A stretch of 64,000 bases of DNA from Erythrobacter aurantius (GCF_023823125.1 NZ_CP090949.1:930001-994000); one strand, 5' to 3'. Shown: positions 54,059 through 63,360, numbered from the stretch's first letter. The notes: generated from the letters alone by a model not told the origin. Made by a program: numbers and translations.

Positions 54059-55166
54059 GGTCGTCTCTCCGCTGAGCGTCCGCAGGCACCAGTCCCTGCG
54101 CGGCGGGCAGGACCTTGGTCACGAGGGTGACGAGCATCCGCCCGGGCTCCTCCATGGCGACCACATGCGCCGAATAGGGAAACTCCTCGTAAAGCTTCCA
54201 CGGTGCATCGATTTCCGCGAAATAGGCGCGGGTCAGGGTCACCGGGGTCTGCCAGTCATGTGCGCCCGAAATCATCACCACCGGGCATTCGAACCGTGTG
54301 CCAACATTCGCGCGCGCGCTCCAGTTATCCGCCGAGCGCCCGATTTCGAGATGCGGCGTGGCCGGGCCGCCGGTGAAGGGCGGATCGGGCTGGGGCAGGG
54401 GTTCGACGAGCGAGGGCGAGACGAGGTGCATCGGCAGGATGCGGTCGTTCCAGTCGGTGCCGGGGCCGCGGAAATTGTACCAGCTGAAGCCGCGGCGCAC
54501 CATTTCGGTCTGGACGAAACCGACCCAGCCGATCCACGCGGCTTCGTCCGTGGCGCGGTCGGGGATGGGGCCGAGCGCCTCCAGCTTGGTGGCCAGCTCG
54601 CTCTCCCCGGCGCTGCGGGCGTGTTCCAGCAGCAGGCGGTGGGTCTCGATGAAATTGCCGTTCCAGTCGGTGTTCTGCCCGACCGAAATCGCCGCGTGGA
54701 GGAGGTCAGGACGGCGCTTTGCGATTTCGAGCGCGAGGATCGTGCCCCAGCTCTGGCCCATCACGAAGACTTTCCGGTGCCCCAGATAGTCGGCGAGATA
54801 TTCAGCCAGTTCGATCCCGTCGGCGATCGTCTGGGCGAGGGTGACAGTGCCCTCCAGCTTCGCCCCGTCCACTGCCGAGCGGCCGAAGCCGCGCTGGTCC
54901 CACTGGACCACGGTGAAATATTCCTCCCACGGGCGCTGGAAATAGTAGCTGATGTCCGACAGCGCGCCGCCCGGCCCGCCGTGGAGATAGAGCAGCACGG
55001 GGTTGGCGCGGTCCATCCCGCGAATGGTGATCCACTGCCGCGCCCCGCCAAGGGTGACATGGCGGGCCTCGTCGATCCCCTGCGGCGAGACGATGCGGCC
55101 GATCTCGGCGAACATGTGACGCACCGCATCGCGGGTCGGATCGGGCAGGGTGGCGGTCTCGGTCAT
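54051..55166 (-). CDS. prolyl aminopeptidase-like alpha/beta hydrolase (copy 1)
   Basis: 371 aa from ATG 55166, one base after the M19 stop; the open frame extends to 55268 inside that gene. LYLHGGPGGALSD (oxyanion region), QWDQRGFGRS, nucleophile GQSWGTILALEIAK, Asp in GAHDWQTP and His in FPYSAHVVAME complete the S33 triad. Family members remove N-terminal proline or related residues from peptides. The second copy at 57887 shares the GQSWG and HDWQT blocks but is clearly diverged, so both probably have distinct specificities. Confidence 0.88.
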   Translation of the reverse strand: MTETATLPDPTRDAVRHMFAEIGRIVSPQGIDEARHVTLGGARQWITIRGMDRANPVLLYLHGGPGGALSDISYYFQRPWEEYFTVVQWDQRGFGRSAVDGAKLEGTVTLAQTIADGIELAEYLADYLGHRKVFVMGQSWGTILALEIAKRRPDLLHAAISVGQNTDWNGNFIETHRLLLEHARSAGESELATKLEALGPIPDRATDEAAWIGWVGFVQTEMVRRGFSWYNFRGPGTDWNDRILPMHLVSPSLVEPLPQPDPPFTGGPATPHLEIGRSADNWSARANVGTRFECPVVMISGAHDWQTPVTLTRAYFAEIDAPWKLYEEFPYSAHVVAMEEPGRMLVTLVTKVLPAAQGLVPADAQRRDDHA

Positions 55167-55167
55167 G

Positions 55168-56202
55168 TCAGGTGGCCTGCGTTTGAAGGTTGGAGGGGGC
55201 TTTCCACACTTGTCCGGCGACCCGCTGCCAGTTTCCGCCGAACACCTTGGCGATGTCCTCGCGGGCATAGCCCAGCGCGGTCAGCTCGGCGGCGATGGCG
55301 GGGAGGTCTTCGGGCGCGGCCATGGTAAGGAGCCCGGCATAGGCTTCCGGGTCAGGGAAGGTGTGGCGCTTGGATTCAAGCTCCTGCGCGAGTTCGACCT
55401 GGTCGAAGACGTAATCGAGACCGATCCCGGCGTGATCGATCCCGACCAGCTGCACCACATGGTCGATCGCATGGGCCACGCCCTGCGCCGGGCTGGCATT
55501 GGGCCGAAGGAAAAAGCTGATGCCGTTGATCCCGATCACCCCGCCGGTCGCCGCGCAGGCGCGGATCAGATCATCGGGGATATTGCGCGCATGCTGCGCC
55601 AGCGCGAGCGGGTTGGAGTGCGAGAAGATCACCGGGTTTTCCGCCGCCTCGAACACCGCGCGCACGGTGCGGTGGCCGGTGTGGGAACAGCACACCAGCA
55701 TGCCCACGCGCTTCATCTCGGCCAGCAGTTCGCGGCCATATTGGGTGAGGCCCGGATCATCGTCATGGCACCCGCCGCCCGCGGCATTGTTGCGGTTGTA
55801 GGCGACCAGCATCCAGCGCACGCCGATATCGTAGAGCAGGCCGACCATGCCGTGATCGCCCTCGTCGAGCGGGGCCATGCCCTCGACATCGAAGAAGATT
55901 CCGAGCCGCCCCGCCGCCCGCGCCGCCGCAATGTCCTCAAGGCTGCCGACCAGTTGGTAGCGATCGGCATGCAGGGCGATCCAGCGCCGGAAGCTCGCCG
56001 CCATGCGCAGATGATGGAGCAGGGGGTAGGGGCCGAAGCCGATATTGACCGAGACCACATCCGCCCCGGCGGTGCGGAAGCGTTCGAGTTCGGGCATGAA
56101 GCTGTCGTCCTCGGGGCGCATCGGCAGGCAGGCGTGGTTGTCCCACACCAGCATGGTATCGAGCATCGCGCGGGCTTCAGCGATAGCGGCAGGATCGGTC
56201 AT
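55168..56202 (-). CDS. M19 (membrane dipeptidase) family metallopeptidase
   Basis: 344 aa; ATG 56202 overlaps the CocE-type gene stop (ATGA). Metal-site blocks: WDNHACLP (His-x-Cys where renal dipeptidase has His-x-Asp), FDVEGMAPLD (bridging Glu), CCSHTGHRTV and VIFSHSNPLA (His residues) and GIGLDYVFD (Asp). It therefore has most of the binuclear zinc site but lacks one Asp. The family hydrolyses dipeptides, including ones with a D-residue at the C-terminal side. No signal peptide: cytoplasmic. Confidence 0.87.
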   Translation of the reverse strand: MTDPAAIAEARAMLDTMLVWDNHACLPMRPEDDSFMPELERFRTAGADVVSVNIGFGPYPLLHHLRMAASFRRWIALHADRYQLVGSLEDIAAARAAGRLGIFFDVEGMAPLDEGDHGMVGLLYDIGVRWMLVAYNRNNAAGGGCHDDDPGLTQYGRELLAEMKRVGMLVCCSHTGHRTVRAVFEAAENPVIFSHSNPLALAQHARNIPDDLIRACAATGGVIGINGISFFLRPNASPAQGVAHAIDHVVQLVGIDHAGIGLDYVFDQVELAQELESKRHTFPDPEAYAGLLTMAAPEDLPAIAAELTALGYAREDIAKVFGGNWQRVAGQVWKAPSNLQTQAT

Positions 56203-57890
56203 GCGGGCTCCTTTGCGCCGATGGGCACGCGCAGCCGCGAGGGGTGCTGTGCGTCATGGTGGAGATTGACGATGACGGGAAGGGCATCGGCGATGGTCTC
56301 GTCGCTGACCATGCCGCCGCCGCCGAAATTGCGCTGGGTGTGGATCGAATGGTTGGGGCCGATGGTGAGGCGCAGCCGGCTGCCCTTGGCGATCTGCCGC
56401 GAAATCCAGAAGAACTGCGCGAAGGTGTAGAGTTGCGGTGCGGTGTCGGTGACGAGGTATGGTGCCGCGATGCCGGTGCGGTGGCGGGCGCGCAGCATGT
56501 CGCTTGTGAGCAGGATCGCGCGGCCCTGATTGTCGACCTCGTAGATGCGGGCGACGAAATCGGTGTCGGGGGTGTCGATGGCGAGCCATGCCTCAAGGAT
56601 GAACTGCCCGGTGACCTCGACCGGCTCGGCAAAGGGCGCCGTGTGATAGACCAGCTGGGTGCCGTTGCGGGCGAAGACCATCCGCGCCTCTGCCGGGTCT
56701 TCCTGATCGACCTCCATCTCGATCGCCGCAATGGTGGTATCGCCGGGATCGTGACGGTAGCTGTCGGGCGGGCCTTTCGGCGCGCAGTCGGGCGCCATCC
56801 ATCCGGCGGTGAACAGATCATGCGCGCGGCCTGCCGAGGCAAGCCAATAGTCGGCATGGCGGTCGGTCGCATCCTCCAGCCGCGCGCAATGCCGCCAGCA
56901 GTCCGCGCCCATGACGTAGTAGGTGACGCGGCCCTGAAGCAGCGCCGGGCGAGGGCCGCCTTCCATCACAAAGGCAAACCATTCGCGGTGGAGCGCATCC
57001 ATGTCGATCACGCTTGCCTCGCCGAAGGTGACGCCGCCGACCTTGGCTTGGGGCGTGCGGGTGCCGGCATGATCCCACGGCCCGATCAGCAAATGGTGCT
57101 TGGCGGTCGCTTCTGCCGGAGCGAGCGCCATGTGGCGGCGGTAATAGGCCAGCGCGCCAGGCTGATCGTCGTCATAGCTGCCGGTGATGGTCAGGATCGG
57201 CATGTCGATGGCGGCCAGTTGCGCATCCGTCGGCATGTAATCGTCAAAGCGATGGGTCTCGATCCGGTCGATCCACTCATCGATTTGCGGCCAGTTGCCG
57301 CCGAGTTCCTGCGCGAGACTGCGGAAGGATACGCCCGCCTCGAACCGCTTGCGCCACAATTCGCGCCAGAAGGTGCTTTCGGCGAACCACGTCGATTGCA
57401 GCGCCTTGCCGTTCACGAAGGCGAGCCATTGCAGCAGGTATTGGTAGCCGATCCCGCCCCGCGCCGGGAAATCGACCCCGGCATGGGCCGAAGCGGTGGG
57501 GACGATGGTGGCAAGGGCAGGCGGGTGGCCGCTGGCGGTCGCCCACTGGGTGGTGCCGCAATAAGACCCCCCTGCCATCGCCACCTTGCCGTTGCAGAAG
57601 GGCTGGGCGGCGATCCATCTGACGATCTCGGGCCCGTCGGCAAGCTCCTGCCGGAACGGATCGAAGCCCCCGCCCGAATTGCCGCGCCCGCGGGTGTCGA
57701 GAGCGATGAAGGTGAGACCGTGTTCCGCGAAGTTCACGCCGCGCGCGAAATAGGTGTCGGCGGTGTAGGGCGAAAGCGTGAATATCACCGGCCCGGGCAG
57801 GGCATCGGCGCGCGGGCGGAAAAGGATGCCGCCGAGCGCGATTCCGTCGGGCAGCGGGATTCGCAGGTTGGGTTCGATGTGGATGGTCAC
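56199..57890 (-). CDS. CocE/NonD family hydrolase (S15 X-Pro dipeptidyl-peptidase-like)
   Basis: 563 aa; ATG 57890 overlaps the next gene's stop (ATGA). The alpha/beta-hydrolase part has DTRGRGNSGGGFDPF and the nucleophile motif AMAGGSYCGTTQW (GxSYxG), Asp in ITGSYDDDQPG and His in GPWDHAGTRTP; the C-terminal jelly-roll (LVYHTAPFAEPVEVTGQFILEAWLAIDTPDTDF) is the X-Pro/CocE cap. Such enzymes cut X-Pro dipeptides or esters. No signal peptide. Confidence 0.9.
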   Translation of the reverse strand: MTIHIEPNLRIPLPDGIALGGILFRPRADALPGPVIFTLSPYTADTYFARGVNFAEHGLTFIALDTRGRGNSGGGFDPFRQELADGPEIVRWIAAQPFCNGKVAMAGGSYCGTTQWATASGHPPALATIVPTASAHAGVDFPARGGIGYQYLLQWLAFVNGKALQSTWFAESTFWRELWRKRFEAGVSFRSLAQELGGNWPQIDEWIDRIETHRFDDYMPTDAQLAAIDMPILTITGSYDDDQPGALAYYRRHMALAPAEATAKHHLLIGPWDHAGTRTPQAKVGGVTFGEASVIDMDALHREWFAFVMEGGPRPALLQGRVTYYVMGADCWRHCARLEDATDRHADYWLASAGRAHDLFTAGWMAPDCAPKGPPDSYRHDPGDTTIAAIEMEVDQEDPAEARMVFARNGTQLVYHTAPFAEPVEVTGQFILEAWLAIDTPDTDFVARIYEVDNQGRAILLTSDMLRARHRTGIAAPYLVTDTAPQLYTFAQFFWISRQIAKGSRLRLTIGPNHSIHTQRNFGGGGMVSDETIADALPVIVNLHHDAQHPSRLRVPIGAKEPA

Positions 57891-59020
57891 GGCGCGCGCA
57901 GCTCCGCGCCCGGCGGCACTTCGCCGCGTGTGGCGGGCAGCACGTCATTTACCAGCGACACCACCGAAAGGCCCGGCTGTTCAAGATTGAGCACATGGGC
58001 GGCGTGGGGAAAGGCGATCCACTTCTTCCAGGGCGCATCGATCTTGCCGAAATAGGCCAGCGCGAGGTCGTAGGACGTCTGCCAGTCATGGCGGCCCTGC
58101 ATCACCACCACCGGCACCTCGAAGCGGGTGCCGACATCGGTTTCGGCATCCCACGGCGCGACCGAGGTCATGGCTTCCTTGTGCCGCGCGAATAGTTCCT
58201 CGCCGTCTTCGGCCATGCGTCGGGCTTCCTCGGCATAGGTTTCGGGCGGCAGGTCGGGCGAGAGGAAGCGCAGCAGCTCCATGCGCGGGCCCCAGCCATC
58301 GTCGTCTCCGCGAAAATTGTGCCAGGTGTTGGGATCGGGAATCGGCAGGCCGAACTTCAGCGGCCATTCGGTTAGGGCCGGATCGTCGGCAGCCGGGATC
58401 GGGCCGACGTCCCGAAGCCTAGCGACCTCTGCGGTGTCGCCGCGGCGCTCAGCTTCGGCGAGATACCAGTGATAGACCCGGTCGGCGCTGGCGAGCCAGT
58501 TGCCGGCAAGCCCTTGCAGCACCACGATGTCGAGCAGGTCAGGGCGAGCCTTGGCCACTTCGAGCGCCAGCACCGTGCCCCAGCTCTGGCCCACCAGCAC
58601 GATGCGCGCGCGTCCGAAATCGGCGGCGAGCGTCTCGATCAGCGCGATCGCATCGGCTCGGTATTGCGCGCGGTTGAGCGTGCCTGTGATCCGGGCCCTA
58701 TCATCGGGGGTGCCGAAAGACTGTCCGCAGCCGCGCTGGTCCCAGTTGACGACCACGAAGAAATCCTCCCAGCCGCGCTGATAGGACCAGGCGACATCGG
58801 AAATCTGGGTGTTCGGCCCGCCATGCAGGAACAGCAGGATCGGCGCATCGCGGTCCTGTCCGCGCAGGTGAATGTGCTGGGTGACACCGCCCAGCTCGAT
58901 GCACCGCGTCTCGTCGATTCCGTTGGGGGCGACGATCCTTCCGATATCGGCGAAGACCTGCCGCGCGCGGGCGCGCAGTTCGGCGGCGTCGGTGATGTCG
59001 GCCAGCGGCGTGGGGATCAT
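57887..59020 (-). CDS. prolyl aminopeptidase-like alpha/beta hydrolase (copy 2)
   Basis: 377 aa from ATG 59020, one base after the ligase stop. LFLHGGPNTQISDVAWSYQRGWEDFF, NWDQRGCGQSFGTPDD, nucleophile VGQSWGTVLALEVAKARPDL, Asp in QGRHDWQTSYDLA and His in FPHAAHVLNLEQP form the S33-like triad. Oxyanion region reads HGGPNT rather than HGGPGG. It is one of five peptidase-like genes in the operon; a proline-related substrate is likely by family but not proved. Confidence 0.86.
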   Translation of the reverse strand: MIPTPLADITDAAELRARARQVFADIGRIVAPNGIDETRCIELGGVTQHIHLRGQDRDAPILLFLHGGPNTQISDVAWSYQRGWEDFFVVVNWDQRGCGQSFGTPDDRARITGTLNRAQYRADAIALIETLAADFGRARIVLVGQSWGTVLALEVAKARPDLLDIVVLQGLAGNWLASADRVYHWYLAEAERRGDTAEVARLRDVGPIPAADDPALTEWPLKFGLPIPDPNTWHNFRGDDDGWGPRMELLRFLSPDLPPETYAEEARRMAEDGEELFARHKEAMTSVAPWDAETDVGTRFEVPVVVMQGRHDWQTSYDLALAYFGKIDAPWKKWIAFPHAAHVLNLEQPGLSVVSLVNDVLPATRGEVPPGAELRAP

Positions 59021-59021
59021 G

Positions 59022-60578
59022 TCAGGCGTCTCCTTGCGCGGGATGAAGGGCGTGTTCGGCCAGCGCGCGGCGGCGCAGCAGAGGCTTGTCGATCTTGCCG
59101 ATCGGCAGCAGCGGCAGGGCCGCCTCGCAGTGGATGTGCTTGGGGATCTTGTAGTTGGCGAGCCGCGCGCGGCACCACTCGGCGATGGCCTCGGCGGTCA
59201 CCGCGCCTTCGACATAAGCGACGCCGACCTCGTCCCAGACAGGATCGGGTATGCCGACCACCGCCGCGGCGCTGACATCGGGGTGCGCCTCGATCACGCT
59301 TTCGATCTCGCGCGGATAGACGTTGTAGCCGCCGGACTTGAACATCTCCTTCAGCCGCCCGACGATGCGGTAGCGGCCATCGGGGCGCTGCATGGCGAGG
59401 TCGCCGGTGCGGAACCAACCGTCGGGCGTGAAGGCAGCGGCGGTGGCTTCCGGGTTGTTCCAGTAACCGAGGCAGTTGAGCGCGGAGCGGGTCTGCACTT
59501 CGCCTGCTTCGCCCGGGCGTGTAGGCGCGCCATCGGCTCCCATCAGCCTTACCTCGACGCCCGGAAAGGCGCTGCCCACGGTTTCGGACAGCAGCGTCTC
59601 GTCATCCGTCGGTTCCAGCACTGTGATCGCCGAGGTGGTCTCGGTCATGCCGTAATTGGTCGTCCGCCAGCGGCAGATCCGGCCCAGCTGCGCGATCAGA
59701 TCGGGCGCCATCGCCGCGCCCTCCCACACGATCAGCTGCACCGCCGACAGGTCGAAATCGGCGAAGTCGGGAAGGGCGAGCTGCATCTGGAATACGCTCG
59801 GCACCGATCCCCAGAAGGTGATGGCTTCATCCTGCATCAGGCGCAGGCTTTCGCGGGTGTCGTATTGCTCCATGAACACGCAGCACCCGCCTGCGACAAG
59901 GGCGGGGGCGAGAATGTCGTTGAGGCAGCCGACATGATTGATCGGGAAGTAGTTCAGCACCCTGAGCGGCGAGAGCGGCCAGATGTCGTTCTGGCCACGC
60001 GCGAAACGCACGATCGCGCCGTGCGAGAGGATTGCTCCCTTGGGCGCACCGGTCGATCCCGAGGTATAGACGAGCACCGCCGGATCCTCTGCGGTGACGC
60101 AGGCCATGGCGCTATCGAGCGCGCCAGCAGGCAGCGCGGCCCCCTTCGCAATGAAGGCGTCGAGGTCCGCGGGGTCGTCCAGCATGACGGTCAGCGGGCA
60201 AAGGGCGCGCACTTCGGCGAGTTCAGGGTGCGCGCGGGCGAGCAGCAGGCGCGGCGCGGCATCGCGCAGGACATGCGCGAGTTCATCGAAGCGATAGCGC
60301 GGATTGAGCCCGACCCAGATCGCGCCAATCCGGGTGGCGGCGAGATAGGATTTGAGGAAATCGAGCCCCGGCGGGGCAAGGGTTGCGACCCTGTCACCCC
60401 TCGCCACGCCGGCTGCGAGCATTGCGCATGCAAGGCTCGTCACCTCACGCTCGAGCGTGGCGTAGCTCCAGCGGGTCCCGCCCAGCACCGCGGCCTCCCG
60501 CGCGCCGTCATGGGCGGCCCACCAGCGTACATGCGCCTCCAGCGTCGGCAGGGTGTCGGGCGGCACAGGATCAGCCAT
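59022..60578 (-). CDS. acyl-CoA/AMP ligase (class I adenylate-forming enzyme)
   Basis: 518 aa from ATG 60578, which overlaps the S9 gene's stop by 8 bases (the frame is open to 60599). Adenylation motifs VLVYTSGSTGAPKGAILSHG (A3), NYGMTETTSA (A5), GWFRTGDLAMQRPDGRYRIVGR (A7/A8) and LPLLPIGKIDKPLLRR with the catalytic Lys near the C-terminus. It activates an organic acid, most likely to a CoA thioester since a CoA-dependent MaoC-type hydratase gene is in the same operon. The acid substrate is unknown; it may be the acyl cap or keto acid freed from the peptide. Confidence 0.9.
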   Translation of the reverse strand: MADPVPPDTLPTLEAHVRWWAAHDGAREAAVLGGTRWSYATLEREVTSLACAMLAAGVARGDRVATLAPPGLDFLKSYLAATRIGAIWVGLNPRYRFDELAHVLRDAAPRLLLARAHPELAEVRALCPLTVMLDDPADLDAFIAKGAALPAGALDSAMACVTAEDPAVLVYTSGSTGAPKGAILSHGAIVRFARGQNDIWPLSPLRVLNYFPINHVGCLNDILAPALVAGGCCVFMEQYDTRESLRLMQDEAITFWGSVPSVFQMQLALPDFADFDLSAVQLIVWEGAAMAPDLIAQLGRICRWRTTNYGMTETTSAITVLEPTDDETLLSETVGSAFPGVEVRLMGADGAPTRPGEAGEVQTRSALNCLGYWNNPEATAAAFTPDGWFRTGDLAMQRPDGRYRIVGRLKEMFKSGGYNVYPREIESVIEAHPDVSAAAVVGIPDPVWDEVGVAYVEGAVTAEAIAEWCRARLANYKIPKHIHCEAALPLLPIGKIDKPLLRRRALAEHALHPAQGDA

Positions 60579-62769
60579 CGCGGCCAAGCTCGCGGTCAAA
60601 GAATTCGAGGGTGCTGCGCAGCTTGTGCGTGCGCGCTTGTCTTCCCACGATCACATGGCGCTGGCCGGGGTAAAGCACCAGATCGAAGGTCGTGCCCAGC
60701 CGCTCAAGCTCGTCGATCAGCTTCAGCGCGTGATCGAACATCACATTGTCGTCGGACATGCCGTGCACCAGCATCAACCGGCCCGACAGCCGGCCGAGGC
60801 GCGGAATCACGCTGGCCGCTGCATAGGCCTCGGCCTCTTCGGCGGGCTGGCCCAGAAAGCGTTCGGTGTAGTGGGTGTCGTAATCGCCCCAATAGGCAAT
60901 CGAGCCGCCGGCAACTCCTGCCCGGATCCCCGAACGCGGATCGGTCATCAGCCGCAGGGTCATGAACCCGCCATAGGACCAGCCCATCGCCCCGATCCGC
61001 GCGCCATCGACAAAGGGCAGGGATCGCAGGAAGGCGAGCCCTGCGAGCTGATCGGCCACTTCCGGCTCGCCGAGCCGGCGCGCAATGGGCGCCTCGAAGG
61101 CCAGACCGCGCCCGCACGCTCCGCGATTGTCGAGCTGGAACAACACGTATCCCGCATCGAGAAAGGCCCGTTCCTCCGGCGCGCGCCACGCCTTGCGCAC
61201 CAACTGCCGTCCCGGGCCGCCATAGACCTCCAGGATCGCCGGGTAAGTCTTGGCAGGATCGAAGTCGGCGGGCCTCAGCAGCACATAGTCGAGCGCCTGC
61301 CCGTCCTCGGCCCTGATCTGGCCGAATTCAGGGCAGGGCAGGCCGCTGATATAGGGCGTGTAGGCATGGTGCTCGTCGAGGCGGTTGGGCTCGAGCGGGC
61401 ACAGCATCCGGCCGTCGCGATCGTATAGGGCGGCACGGGGCGGCTGCGAGGGACTGGAATGGATAGCTGCATAGTGCCGCGCATCCGGGGCCATGGTGAC
61501 CGACCACCAGCCTTCCGCGTCGGTCATGCGCTCGCACTTGCCGTTCCCTTCGAGCGGCACCCGGTAAAGGTGCCGTTCGACGACGCCCATGCGCCCGCTC
61601 ATGATGTAGGCGTGGCCGGCCTCCTCGTCGACCCCGACCAGCCCGCGTTCGCGGTCGCGGGCGGCAACGGGGAAAGGCAGGTCGGTCAGCTGCGCAATGG
61701 CGGTTCCCTGCCATTCATGGTGATAGAGCTGGTTGATGCCGGTCCGCTCGGACACCCACAGAAAGCCTCCGTCCCGGAGCGGATAGAAATCGAGGTTGGG
61801 ATTAACCCATGGCTCGCCCTCCTCGCGAAAGATTACGCTGGTGCTGCCGGTCAGAGGATCGGCGGCGAGCAGATCGATGCGCTGCTGGTCGCGCGACTGG
61901 CGCTGGATGAACAGCCGACGACCATCGCACGACCACGCCACGCGCAAAACATAGATGTCGGGATCATCGCCCAGATCGATCCTGACCGCTTCCTGACCGT
62001 CCAGCGCAGCGACGAACAGGTTGACCTTTGCATTCGGCGTCCCGGCCTTGGGGAAGGGCTGGCTGATGCAGTGTGTGCCGTCGACCCCGATTTCGATGCG
62101 ATCACAGGCCGTCACGCCGGTTTCGTCGACCCGCATATAGGCGATCGCCGTGCCGTCGGGGTGCCACCAGAAGCCGGTGTCGCGGGCGAATTCCTCCTGC
62201 GCCACGAATTCGGCGACGCCATAGCGGATGCCGGGTTCAGCCGGCGGGGAGATACGGCGGATGAGGGCGTCGGAGGCATCGGCCAGCCACAGCTCTCCCT
62301 CCGCAATGCAGGCGATGTGGGTGCCGACCGGTGCCGGTTGCACGTCGGTTACATCGGGCGGGGTGATCTGCGCGAAGTGTCCGGTGGCAATGTCGATCCG
62401 CACCGTGCCGCTGCCGGTCGCGGCCAGCACAAAGCCGCCGCACGGCGTCCAGGCCAGCGCGCCGATGCCATGGTTGAACTGCCGCTGGCGTTCCCGGCGC
62501 GCGGCTTCCTCGTCCGAAAGCCTGCCCCTGATACGCGCATCATCGCCGCGCAGCAGCAGGCGCGGCACCGCGCCCGACTTCGCTTCGCAAAGCCACAGGT
62601 CGAAGCGCTCCGGCGTCGCGGCATCGGCGCGCTGGTAGGCGATTCTTCGGCTGTCGGGCGACCATGCCAATTGGCCCACCACGGGGCCATCGAGGCTGGG
62701 GGCTGCAAAGATCCTCTCAAGCGGGAGCGTGGATAGGAATTGTCGTGCAGTCAGGACGGCCGTCGTCAT
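60571..62769 (-). CDS. S9 family peptidase (dipeptidyl-peptidase IV-like)
   Basis: 732 aa; ATG 62769 overlaps the MaoC stop (ATGA). An N-terminal beta-propeller (GQLAWSPDSRRIAYQ repeats; EEFARDTGFWWHPDGTAIAYMRVDET with the double-Glu-like site of DPP-IV) is followed by the prolyl-oligopeptidase hydrolase domain: nucleophile MGWSYGGFMTLRLM, Asp in VHGMSDDNVMF and His in GQRHVI. DPP-IV enzymes remove X-Pro dipeptides from the N-terminus. No signal peptide was seen, so it would act in the cytoplasm. Confidence 0.92.
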   Translation of the reverse strand: MTTAVLTARQFLSTLPLERIFAAPSLDGPVVGQLAWSPDSRRIAYQRADAATPERFDLWLCEAKSGAVPRLLLRGDDARIRGRLSDEEAARRERQRQFNHGIGALAWTPCGGFVLAATGSGTVRIDIATGHFAQITPPDVTDVQPAPVGTHIACIAEGELWLADASDALIRRISPPAEPGIRYGVAEFVAQEEFARDTGFWWHPDGTAIAYMRVDETGVTACDRIEIGVDGTHCISQPFPKAGTPNAKVNLFVAALDGQEAVRIDLGDDPDIYVLRVAWSCDGRRLFIQRQSRDQQRIDLLAADPLTGSTSVIFREEGEPWVNPNLDFYPLRDGGFLWVSERTGINQLYHHEWQGTAIAQLTDLPFPVAARDRERGLVGVDEEAGHAYIMSGRMGVVERHLYRVPLEGNGKCERMTDAEGWWSVTMAPDARHYAAIHSSPSQPPRAALYDRDGRMLCPLEPNRLDEHHAYTPYISGLPCPEFGQIRAEDGQALDYVLLRPADFDPAKTYPAILEVYGGPGRQLVRKAWRAPEERAFLDAGYVLFQLDNRGACGRGLAFEAPIARRLGEPEVADQLAGLAFLRSLPFVDGARIGAMGWSYGGFMTLRLMTDPRSGIRAGVAGGSIAYWGDYDTHYTERFLGQPAEEAEAYAAASVIPRLGRLSGRLMLVHGMSDDNVMFDHALKLIDELERLGTTFDLVLYPGQRHVIVGRQARTHKLRSTLEFFDRELGRDG

Positions 62770-63272
62770 TCGCGCTGCCCGTCCGGTTCCGGAGCGGCGA
62801 AGTGATGGACACCGTCATCGACCCACATCACCAGCCATTCACCGGCAAGCGCCGGCTTTTCCTCGCCTTCGATTTCGACCGTCACGCCGTAACGCCGCAG
62901 TTCCCGGCCGGCCCCGCGCGGCTCGTTGGCGATCAGCGTGAAGATGCCGCGCAGACGCGATCCGACCACGACCGTGTTGGGCAGGCGCATCCGGTCGAAG
63001 CCGTAGTTGAGCGCATAGCCGGTGCGATCGGTGGTGACCGCATCGTGAAAGAAGTGGGTGAGCAGCGACATGGTGAGAAAGCCGAAGGAAATCGTCTTGC
63101 CATGCGGTCCATGCGCAGCGGCATATTCGGGATCAATATGCAGGCGATCGGGATCATTGGTGTTGAGGCCGAAGGTGGTGATGCGATCCTGATCGATGGT
63201 CATCCAGTCCGACACCGCCTGCTGGCCACCCCGATGCCAGATCGTGTCGGCAATGCCTTTTGGTTTCGCCAT
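62766..63272 (-). CDS. MaoC-family (hot-dog) enoyl-CoA hydratase-like protein
   Basis: 168 aa from ATG 63272, preceded by GGAGGACAGGG; the frame is open to 63356 but that part covers the operator. The hot-dog fold hydratase pattern is seen in WMTIDQDRITTFGLNTNDPDRLHIDPEYAAAHGPHGKTISFGFLTMSLL, with the Asp...His pair of MaoC dehydratases, then RLRGIFTLIANE and VTVEIEGEEKPALAGEWL (given in separate blocks). It is the first gene of the operon under the TetR-linked palindrome. It would hydrate an unsaturated acyl-CoA. Confidence 0.85.
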   Translation of the reverse strand: MAKPKGIADTIWHRGGQQAVSDWMTIDQDRITTFGLNTNDPDRLHIDPEYAAAHGPHGKTISFGFLTMSLLTHFFHDAVTTDRTGYALNYGFDRMRLPNTVVVGSRLRGIFTLIANEPRGAGRELRRYGVTVEIEGEEKPALAGEWLVMWVDDGVHHFAAPEPDGQRE

Positions 63273-63336
63273 TTTCCCTGTCCTCCGCCCGTTCCCGTAC
63301 CCGCCAATCATAGGAAGGAGACCGGGGCTGTCAAAT

Positions 63337-63360
63337 AAAATTGGGATTAGTCCCAATTTT
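63337..63360. promoter_or_regulatory. palindromic operator between the TetR gene and the peptide operon
   Basis: AAAATTGGGA (63337-63346) and its exact reverse complement (63351-63360) flank a 4-base centre TTAG. The site lies in the 143-base gap between the operon start at 63272 and the TetR start at 63416. Size and symmetry suit a TetR dimer, so I infer that the divergent regulator represses the operon, and perhaps itself, from here. Confidence 0.75.

Noticed and set aside
53084..58055. Several 230-600 codon plus-strand frames opposite the peptide operon
   Set aside because: They are shadows of GC-rich coding; the minus strand encodes complete enzymes with catalytic motifs and coupled starts.
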